Of a stretch of 64,000 bases of DNA, positions 57,920-64,000 are shown in pieces (the first letter of the stretch is position 1; every line of letters starts with the position of its first letter). The translations under genes were made by a program, and so were the position numbers. The stretch covers positions 1-64,000 of the forward strand of contig NZ_FTMG01000017.1 of the NCBI RefSeq assembly GCF_900155965.1. The letters are read 5' to 3'. A model generated the notes under the pieces. The model saw nothing but the letters and a program-made list of their open reading frames with translations, was not told the DNA's origin and did not search any database. The DNA is from Mucilaginibacter lappiensis (lineage in GTDB: Bacteria; Bacteroidota; Bacteroidia; Sphingobacteriales; Sphingobacteriaceae).

Positions 57920-58138
57920 TTATTTATATCTATAAGTTATTCTACCCTTTGTTAAATCGTACGGACTCATTTCTAATTTCACTCTGTCGCCAGGTAAAAT
58001 TTTAATATAGTGCATACGCATCTTGCCGGAAATATGTGCAATAATCTCATGACCATTTTCCAGTTCAACCCTGAACATTGCATTTGACAATGCTTCCCTA
58101 ATTGTACCGTCTTGCTCAATCGAAGATTGTTTAGCCAT
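57920..58138 (-). CDS. infA: Translation initiation factor IF-1
   Basis: 72 residues: [26 protein letters not shown] and the OB-fold motifs [21 protein letters not shown] and [13 protein letters not shown]. Binds the A site in initiation. Confidence 0.97.
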   Translation of the reverse strand: MAKQSSIEQDGTIREALSNAMFRVELENGHEIIAHISGKMRMHYIKILPGDRVKLEMSPYDLTKGRITYRYK

Positions 58139-58201
58139 ATTTTGTTGATTATTACTTAATTATCCGCCCTAAAACCGGGATGCAAAATTAATAAAATTTA
58201 T

Positions 58202-58993
58202 TTAATTATTATTCTTTTCTTTCAAAACATTTTCAACATACTCAAACGTTGATAAAATGTCTGGTTTACCTTTACCTATAGCTACCGTATGCTCATAATG
58301 GGCCGATGGCTTTTTATCAACAGTTGAAACTGTCCATCCATCATCCCAAAACTTAACACCTGCACGGCCCGCGTTAATCATAGGCTCAATAGCAATCACC
58401 ATTCCTTCTTCCAGTTTGATGCCTGCTCCGCGCTTGCCATAGTTAGGCACTTCGGGTTTTTCGTGCAGCTTAACGCCTACGCCATGCCCCACAAGCTCTT
58501 TTACTACGCCAAAGCCATTCTTCTCTGCATGTTCCTGTATCGCATAACCGATATCGCCTATGCGCATACCAACCACGGCCTTCGCAACACCCAGGTCAAG
58601 ACACTCTTTGGTTACCCGCATAAGTTTCTTAACGGTATCGCTTACCTCGCCGATGGCGAAAGTATATGCCGAATCACCCACAAAGCCATTTAAGGTAGCC
58701 CCGCAGTCCACAGATACCAGATCTCCTTCAATCAGGGTATAGTTTCCTGGGAAACCATGTACCACCTGATCATTCAGTGATATACAAAGAGAGTATGGAA
58801 AACCGCCGTAGTTTAAAAAAGTAGGGACTCCGCCGTTGTCGCGTATAAAGGTTTCAGCAAGTCTGTCGAGTTCAATAGTTGTAACACCAGGTCCAATCAC
58901 TTTGGCAACCTCCGCGTGTGTGCGGGATACCAGTAGGGCGCTTTCCCTGATGAGTTCTATTTCTTCGGCAGACTTGTAAAGAATTTTTGACAT
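58202..58993 (-). CDS. map: Methionine aminopeptidase, type I
   Basis: 263 residues. Metal ligands are in VSVDCGATLNGFVGDSAYTF (two Asp), ELVGHGVGVKLHEKPEVPNYG (His), VIAIEPMIN (Glu) and the final Glu in YEHTVAI. It removes the initiator methionine. Encoded between secY and infA, the usual order. Confidence 0.97.
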   Translation of the reverse strand: MSKILYKSAEEIELIRESALLVSRTHAEVAKVIGPGVTTIELDRLAETFIRDNGGVPTFLNYGGFPYSLCISLNDQVVHGFPGNYTLIEGDLVSVDCGATLNGFVGDSAYTFAIGEVSDTVKKLMRVTKECLDLGVAKAVVGMRIGDIGYAIQEHAEKNGFGVVKELVGHGVGVKLHEKPEVPNYGKRGAGIKLEEGMVIAIEPMINAGRAGVKFWDDGWTVSTVDKKPSAHYEHTVAIGKGKPDILSTFEYVENVLKEKNNN

Positions 58994-59001
58994 GCTTTAA
59001 A

Positions 59002-60342
59002 TTAGATAACCGTCGGACTTGTTCCGGCAGCAGCAGGCATTGCTGTACGCCCTTTAATTCGTCCGGTTTTCATTAAACCATCATAATGACGCATCAACAG
59101 GTGACTTTCAATTTGTTGCAGGGTATCTAAAACTACACCTACCAGGATGATCAGTGAAGTACCACCAAAGAATCTTGCGAAGATTGGAGATACGCCAACT
59201 AAACTGGCAATAGCCGGGATAATGGCTATAATAGCCAGGAATATTGATCCCGGTAAAGTTATTTTTGATATTACACCGTCAATAAAATCGGCAGTTGATT
59301 TGCCTGGTTTAATGCCTGGTATAAAGCCACCGTTCTTTTTCATATCATCTGCCATCTGGTTAGGATTAACCGTAATAGCTGTATAGAAATAAGTGAACAG
59401 GATGATCAGGATACCAAACACCGTGTTATGCTGCCATGAGTTGGAGTTCGACATTGCAATCAGGATACCGTTTGATGCTGCCTTCGGAAAAAATTGCTGT
59501 ACCGTTGCTGGAATAAACATCAGGGCCTGGGCAAATATAATAGGCATTACACCGGCAGCATTTACCTTTAAAGGTATATACTGGCGTACACCGCCATATT
59601 GCTTGTTACCTACTATACGTTTAGCATATTGTACCGCAATTTTGCGTGTACCCTGTACTATCAATATAGTGAACATAACCACACCTATCAGTGCAACAAT
59701 TTCAACAATGAAAGTTACCAATCCACCTGTACCACTGGTACGGGAGCTAAACTCTGTTATAAACGCGCCTGGCAATTGGGCAATAATACCCACCATGATA
59801 ATTAACGATATACCGTTACCGATACCTTTATCAGTAATTTTTTCGCCCAGCCACATTACAAATAATGTGCCTGCGGTTAAAACCACTGTAGTTAATAAGG
59901 TAAACAATGGATCGCTGATTAAACGTGCATCAGGACCAATTTGTGAACGTACATAACCGATAGCCTGCAATGCAGTAATACCGATGGTTAGGTAGCGTGT
60001 CCACTGGTTAAGTTTGTTACGCCCGCTTTCACCTTCCTTTTGAAGTTTGGTAAAATAAGGTACAGCAATACCCAGCAGTTGCACCACAATTGAAGCCGAA
60101 ATGTAAGGCATTACACCTAAGGCGAAAATAGAGGCACGTGAAAACGAGCCTCCTGCAAACATATTCAACAATCCTACTAATCCTTCTGCTTTTTGGTTTG
60201 CGAATGACGCACCGTTCACGCCAGGCAACACTACAAATGAGCCTACGCGATATATTAAAAGAAATAAGAGTGTGTTTATAATACGCACTCTCAGATCTTC
60301 GATTTTCCAGATATTGGATAATGTGGTGAAAAATTTCTTCAT
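59002..60342 (-). CDS. secY: Protein translocase subunit SecY
   Basis: 446 residues, ten membrane segments, with the plug-region motif FAGGSFSRASIFALGVMPYISASIVVQLL and PFFTKLQKEGESGR loop-type sequence (here YFTKLQKEGESGRNKLNQ). The channel core for protein export. Lies between rplO and map. Confidence 0.98.
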   Translation of the reverse strand: MKKFFTTLSNIWKIEDLRVRIINTLLFLLIYRVGSFVVLPGVNGASFANQKAEGLVGLLNMFAGGSFSRASIFALGVMPYISASIVVQLLGIAVPYFTKLQKEGESGRNKLNQWTRYLTIGITALQAIGYVRSQIGPDARLISDPLFTLLTTVVLTAGTLFVMWLGEKITDKGIGNGISLIIMVGIIAQLPGAFITEFSSRTSGTGGLVTFIVEIVALIGVVMFTILIVQGTRKIAVQYAKRIVGNKQYGGVRQYIPLKVNAAGVMPIIFAQALMFIPATVQQFFPKAASNGILIAMSNSNSWQHNTVFGILIILFTYFYTAITVNPNQMADDMKKNGGFIPGIKPGKSTADFIDGVISKITLPGSIFLAIIAIIPAIASLVGVSPIFARFFGGTSLIILVGVVLDTLQQIESHLLMRHYDGLMKTGRIKGRTAMPAAAGTSPTVI

Positions 60343-60348
60343 TGAAAC

Positions 60349-60795
60349 TTACAACTTAACTATGGTACCACCAGCTGCTTCGATCGCTTTTTGCGCCGTT
60401 GCAGTAAATGCATGTGCTTTAACTTCCAATTTGGCTTTCAGTTCGCCACGGCCCAGGATTTTTACCAGGTCGTTACGTGAAACCAAACCATGTTCTTTCA
60501 GGGTATCGAAATCAACTGCTGCCAATGAGAATTTCTCAACTAAGCCTTGCAGTACATCCAAATTAACACCTGTGTATTCCACACGGTTAGGGTTTTTGAA
60601 ACCAACCTTAGGTACACGACGTTGCAAAGGCATTTGACCGCCTTCAAAACCTACCTTAGTGCTGGTACCTGAACGTGAACCGGCGCCTTTATGGCCACGG
60701 GTTGACGTACCGCCACGGCCAGAACCTGTACCACGGCCAATTCTTTTTCTATTTTTAGTAGAACCTTCTGCAGGTTTTAGATTACTTAAATTCAT
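60349..60795 (-). CDS. rplO: 50S ribosomal protein L15
   Basis: 148 residues. MNLSNLKPAEGSTKNRKRIG, the Gly/Arg-rich RGTGSGRGGTSTRGHKGAGSRSG, and the FEGGQMPLQRRVPKVGF motif. Late-assembly protein of the large subunit. The stop is six bases before secY. Confidence 0.98.
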   Translation of the reverse strand: MNLSNLKPAEGSTKNRKRIGRGTGSGRGGTSTRGHKGAGSRSGTSTKVGFEGGQMPLQRRVPKVGFKNPNRVEYTGVNLDVLQGLVEKFSLAAVDFDTLKEHGLVSRNDLVKILGRGELKAKLEVKAHAFTATAQKAIEAAGGTIVKL

Positions 60796-60799
60796 GATA

Positions 60800-60979
60800 T
60801 TAAATGTTTTCTACCGCTACCAGGTGATTAACTTTTCTAACCATCCCAATTATAGCAGGTGTAGCTTCAACTTCCACACTGTGGTTAATTTTACGTAAGC
60901 CTAAAGCTTCGACTGTCTTTTTTTGGCGTTCACTTCTGTCGATCACGCTCTTAATCTGAGTTATTTTGATTTTGGCCAT
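60800..60979 (-). CDS. rpmD: 50S ribosomal protein L30
   Basis: 59 residues: [39 protein letters not shown], then [19 protein letters not shown]. The family pattern with the LGLRKI motif is clear. Lies between rpsE and rplO; stop TAA at 60802-60800. Confidence 0.95.
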   Translation of the reverse strand: MAKIKITQIKSVIDRSERQKKTVEALGLRKINHSVEVEATPAIIGMVRKVNHLVAVENI

Positions 60980-60985
60980 GACTGA

Positions 60986-61504
60986 TTATCCGTTAAATAC
61001 TTTACCTAAACTAACGCCACGTTGCTGAGCTACAGTATGTGCATCGCGTAATTGCGCTAATGCCGATACAGTTGCTTTTACCACGTTGTGCGGATTTGAT
61101 GAACCTTTTGATTTTGCCAGTACGTTGTGGATACCTGCCGATTCTAATACGGCACGCATTGCACCACCTGCAATAACACCGGTACCATTTGCTGCTGGTT
61201 TAATGAAAACAAAACCGCCAGAAAATTTACCAATTTGCTCGTGAGGTATAGTTCCGTTTAAGATAGGAACTTTTACCAGGTTCTTTTTAGCATCATCAAT
61301 GCCTTTTGCAATAGCTTCGGTAACCTCTTTGGCTTTACCTAAGCCGTAACCTACAACACCGTTCTCGTCACCTACTACCACAATGGCAGAGAAACTGAAT
61401 GTACGGCCACCTTTAGTTACTTTGGCAACGCGTTGTATGCTTACCAAGCGGTCTTTTAATTCGATCTCGCTTGTTTTTACTCTTTTTATGTTGATTGTTG
61501 ACAT
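60986..61504 (-). CDS. rpsE: 30S ribosomal protein S5
   Basis: 172 residues. Family motifs [23 protein letters not shown] and [25 protein letters not shown] are present. Aids mRNA unwinding and fidelity. Confidence 0.98.
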   Translation of the reverse strand: MSTINIKRVKTSEIELKDRLVSIQRVAKVTKGGRTFSFSAIVVVGDENGVVGYGLGKAKEVTEAIAKGIDDAKKNLVKVPILNGTIPHEQIGKFSGGFVFIKPAANGTGVIAGGAMRAVLESAGIHNVLAKSKGSSNPHNVVKATVSALAQLRDAHTVAQQRGVSLGKVFNG

Positions 61505-61516
61505 TTCTCTTTTCGA

Positions 61517-61867
61517 TTAAAAGTTTAAACCACCTTCACGTGCACCTTCGGCCAGTGATTTAACACGACCATGGTACAAATAACCGTTCCTGTCGAAAAC
61601 CACATCTTTGATACCTGCTGCAATAGCTTTCTGAGCTACCAGTTTGCCTACGGCTACTGATTGTTCTGATTTAGTGCCATCTGCTGCAAAATCTTTTGAT
61701 AAAGATGAAGCCGATACGATAGTTTTACCGGTTAAATCGTCAATGATCTGCGCGTAAATTCCTTTGTTACTTCTGTAAACTGACAGGCGAGGACGCTCTG
61801 TTGATCCTGAAAGGCGTTTTCTGATGCCTTTTTTAATCCTGTCTCTTCTTGATAATTTAGCTCCCAT
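61517..61867 (-). CDS. rplR: 50S ribosomal protein L18
   Basis: 116 residues with [37 protein letters not shown], binding 5S rRNA. Stop lies 12 bases before rpsE. Confidence 0.98.
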   Translation of the reverse strand: MGAKLSRRDRIKKGIRKRLSGSTERPRLSVYRSNKGIYAQIIDDLTGKTIVSASSLSKDFAADGTKSEQSVAVGKLVAQKAIAAGIKDVVFDRNGYLYHGRVKSLAEGAREGGLNF

Positions 61868-61872
61868 GACGA

Positions 61873-62430
61873 TTATTTTTTAGATGCTGATTTACCTGCT
61901 TTTCTTCTCAATACTTCGCCTACAAACTTGATACCTTTACCTTTGTATGGTTCTGGTGCACGTAACGAACGTATTTTTGCCGCTACCTGACCGATCAATT
62001 GTTTATCGATAGATTCCAGGATGATGGTTGGGTTTTTACCCTTCTCAGCAGTGGTTGTAACTTTAATTTCTTTTGGTAATTCAAATACATAGTGGTGAGA
62101 GTAACCCAGCACTAAATCTAAAGTATTACCTGTATTGGTAGCACGGTAACCTACACCTACTAATTCCTGCTCCACTTTGTAACCAGTGGTTACACCTACT
62201 ACCATGTTATTTAAAAGCGCACGGTATAAACCATGTAATGCTTTATGACGTTTTTGTTCAGACGGGCGTTGAACTAACAAATTGCCGTCTTCCTGTGCAA
62301 TGGTGATATCGCTATCAACCGCTTGCTGCAACTCACCTTTAGGGCCTTTTACAGTAACAACATTTTCTGCTGATACGGTAACGGCAACTCCCTGAGGTAG
62401 TGCTATCGGTGCTTTTCCTACTCTTGACAT
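61873..62430 (-). CDS. rplF: 50S ribosomal protein L6
   Basis: 185 residues. Starts [17 protein letters not shown]; the second domain ends [27 protein letters not shown]. Large-subunit protein near the sarcin-ricin loop. Confidence 0.98.
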   Translation of the reverse strand: MSRVGKAPIALPQGVAVTVSAENVVTVKGPKGELQQAVDSDITIAQEDGNLLVQRPSEQKRHKALHGLYRALLNNMVVGVTTGYKVEQELVGVGYRATNTGNTLDLVLGYSHHYVFELPKEIKVTTTAEKGKNPTIILESIDKQLIGQVAAKIRSLRAPEPYKGKGIKFVGEVLRRKAGKSASKK

Positions 62431-62446
62431 TGCTTAATTTCTCCTA

Positions 62447-62845
62447 TTAATAAACGTAGCATAATACTTCGCCACCTACATTTTGCTGACGAGCTTCTTT
62501 ATCGGTCATTACACCTTTTGAAGTTGACAGGATAGCGATTCCTAAACCATTTAAAACTCTTGGCAGGTTATCAGTACCTGCGTATTTCCTCAAACCTGGT
62601 TTACTGATGCGCTGAATGCTACGGATAGCAGAAATTTTAGTTATCGGGTGGTATTTTAAAGCAACTTTAATGCTGCCTTGCGGACCAACTTCCTCAAACT
62701 TGTAATTGGCAATGTAACCTTTGTCGAAAAGCACTTTCGTGATTTCCTTTTTCAGATTTGATGCAGGAATTTCAACAACCCTATGGTTGGCTTTAATAGC
62801 ATTCCTTACTCTTGTAAGATAATCTGCGATTGGATCTGTATTCAT
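62447..62845 (-). CDS. rpsH: 30S ribosomal protein S8
   Basis: 132 residues. [21 protein letters not shown] start and the conserved [39 protein letters not shown] end. Early 16S rRNA binding protein. Confidence 0.98.
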   Translation of the reverse strand: MNTDPIADYLTRVRNAIKANHRVVEIPASNLKKEITKVLFDKGYIANYKFEEVGPQGSIKVALKYHPITKISAIRSIQRISKPGLRKYAGTDNLPRVLNGLGIAILSTSKGVMTDKEARQQNVGGEVLCYVY

Positions 62846-62924
62846 TTTATTGTGTTATGATAGTGGTTTCCTTCCGGTAACATCCCGGGCGACCTTCCAT
62901 CGGTTAAATTCATTTTTTAATTCA

Positions 62925-62990
62925 AAAGTAAAAATTCAAAATTCAAAAACGCCAGTAAGGCACTTTTGAATTTTGACTTTTGAATTTTAT
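62925..62990. repeat. Self-similar spacer hairpin between rpsN and rpsH
   Basis: TTCAAAAGTAAAAATTCAAAA words on the left mirror TTTTGAATTTTGACTTTTGAA on the right around GCCAGTAAGGC. One more wordlike spacer repeat inside the ribosomal cluster. Confidence 0.6.
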
Positions 62991-62994
62991 TTTT

Positions 62995-63264
62995 TTACCA
63001 GCTTGCTTTCTTTACTCCCGGTATTTTACCAGCTAATGCCATATCACGGAATGTTACACGTGAAATGCCAAACTGACGCATATAACCACGAGGGCGACCG
63101 GTTAATTTACAACGGTTGTGTAATTTTACCGGTGACGAAGCTTTAGGCAATTTATCTAAGGCTGCATAATCGCCGGCCTCTTTAAGGGCTGCTCTTTTCT
63201 CTGCGTATTTAGCAACCAATTTAGCGCGTTTTATTTCACGTGCTTTTACACCTTCTTTAGCCAT
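62995..63264 (-). CDS. rpsN: 30S ribosomal protein S14
   Basis: 89 residues from [13 protein letters not shown] (an ATG 30 bases earlier at 63294 is inside rplE). It has the C-terminal [24 protein letters not shown] motif and no zinc-binding CxxC, so it is the zinc-free type. Its first eight bases overlap the rplE stop (ATGGCTAA). Confidence 0.97.
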   Translation of the reverse strand: MAKEGVKAREIKRAKLVAKYAEKRAALKEAGDYAALDKLPKASSPVKLHNRCKLTGRPRGYMRQFGISRVTFRDMALAGKIPGVKKASW

Positions 63265-63820
63265 TGTTATTTTGATTTTTAAATGGTAATCCAAATTGTT
63301 TCAACAACTCCAATGCTTCAACATCGTTTGTTGCGGAGGTTACAAAGGTAATATCCATACCTTGAATTTTATTGATTTTGTCAATATTTATCTCAGGGAA
63401 TATAATTTGCTCTGTAATACCTAATGTATAGTTACCTCTTCCGTCAAAACCTTTGTCGTTGATGCCTTTAAAATCACGTATACGTGGCAGGGCAACAGCG
63501 ATTAAACGATCCAAAAACTCATACATTGTGTTGTCACGCAGGGTAACACGTACACCAACCGGCATATTTTTACGCAATTTAAAGTTTGAGATATCTTTTT
63601 TAGATTTTGAAGATACTGCCTGCTGACCAGTGATGGTAGTTAACTCAGTAATGGTGTTTTCGATCAATTTCTTGTCGGTTGTGGCAGCGCCAACACCCTG
63701 GTTAATGGCAATTTTTTCCAGTTTAGGAACCTGCATTACGCTTTTATACTGAAATTTATCTTTCAGAGCGGTACGGATCTCCTCTTTGTATTTTGTTTTG
63801 AGTCTTGGTATGTAAGTCAT
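63257..63820 (-). CDS. rplE: 50S ribosomal protein L5
   Basis: 187 residues. Family motifs [25 protein letters not shown] and the P-loop-like [31 protein letters not shown]. Binds 5S rRNA and P-site tRNA. It overlaps rpsN by 8 bases and rplX by one base (TAATG), so the genes are translationally coupled. Confidence 0.98.
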   Translation of the reverse strand: MTYIPRLKTKYKEEIRTALKDKFQYKSVMQVPKLEKIAINQGVGAATTDKKLIENTITELTTITGQQAVSSKSKKDISNFKLRKNMPVGVRVTLRDNTMYEFLDRLIAVALPRIRDFKGINDKGFDGRGNYTLGITEQIIFPEINIDKINKIQGMDITFVTSATNDVEALELLKQFGLPFKNQNNNG

Positions 63821-64000
63821 TACTTAATTTCCTCCCCTGATTTTTTTGCTACCCTTACTAATTTGCCGGCATCGTTTTTCTTACGGCCAACACGGGTTGG
63901 GTTACCTGTTTTAGGATCAACCAGCATTAGGTTTGAAATATGTATAGCAGCTTCCTGTTTAACAATACCACCGTTTGGATTGGCAGCATTAGGTTTGGTA
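63820..64000 (-). CDS. rplX: 50S ribosomal protein L24 (N-terminus outside window)
   Basis: The last 59 residues are visible: [20 protein letters not shown], then [20 protein letters not shown] and the basic end. This is the L24 C-terminal region, which binds the 5' domain of 23S rRNA. The 5' end lies beyond base 64000. The stop overlaps the rplE start by one base. Confidence 0.95.
   Translation of the reverse strand, partial: TKPNAANPNGGIVKQEAAIHISNLMLVDPKTGNPTRVGRKKNDAGKLVRVAKKSGEEIK

Overview
The window reads as chromosomal DNA of a Bacteroidota bacterium, most probably a sphingobacterium of the Mucilaginibacter/Pedobacter group. The signs are house promoters of the TTTG-N19-TAnnTTTG type (clearest before sucD and rpsL), weak Shine-Dalgarno sites, lipoproteins with a short lipobox, and Bacteroidota-typical genes (long-tailed L17, DUF2490, DUF6340, GG-leader peptide). 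The genus is inferred; no rRNA or tRNA gene is visible.

Layout. 1-0.5 kb: the 3' end of an IS110-family transposase and a structured flank. 0.6-18.6 kb: a VWA-like membrane protein, an acyltransferase, divIC/ftsB-like, an RhlE-type helicase, lspA, a small conserved gene, eno, a DUF2490 protein, a serine hydrolase, a large unrecognised conserved protein, an ABC exporter pair, two tiny candidate ORFs, a dicarboxylate symporter and a papain-like lipoprotein. 19.4-26.4 kb: sucD, a cupin, msrB, and a class Ia ribonucleotide reductase locus (nrdB, a four-helix-bundle gene, nrdA) behind a long leader. 26.5-32 kb: an acyltransferase, two tandem mini-lipoproteins, a secreted lectin-fold protein facing a membrane-bound putative regulator, and a PD40 protein. 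32.2-35.8 kb: rpsL-rpsG-fusA-rpsJ on the plus strand. 36-54 kb: accessory genes, including a MACPF-lectin lipoprotein, a frameshifted VOC gene, a membrane HEPN-like protein, a SulP/carbonic-anhydrase cluster, pruA, DUF4145, acetyltransferases, an M42 peptidase, a sugar nucleotidyltransferase, an IS200-like transposase beside REP-like palindromes, dnaK and a double-glycine cysteine-rich peptide. 54.2-64 kb: the rest of the ribosomal-protein cluster (rplQ back to rplX), minus strand, with rpoA, infA, map and secY.

How it fits together. The ribosomal cluster is split: rpsJ ends in its own terminator, and the genes expected near it lie about 18 kb away on the other strand, as an inversion with one breakpoint after rpsJ would give. 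SulP and two carbonic anhydrases form a likely bicarbonate/CO2 module. The secreted lectin-fold protein and the divergent membrane regulator share a similar C-terminal domain and probably form one sensing unit.

The items most worth following up are the MACPF plus bulb-lectin protein (candidate contact toxin), the orphan six-cysteine double-glycine peptide, a roughly 260-bp intergenic element present twice with GTTAAA motifs spaced about one helical turn apart, the IS200-like transposase with a perfect 36-bp palindrome pair, the duplicated tiny ORFs with a shared upstream motif, and the split S10 operon.
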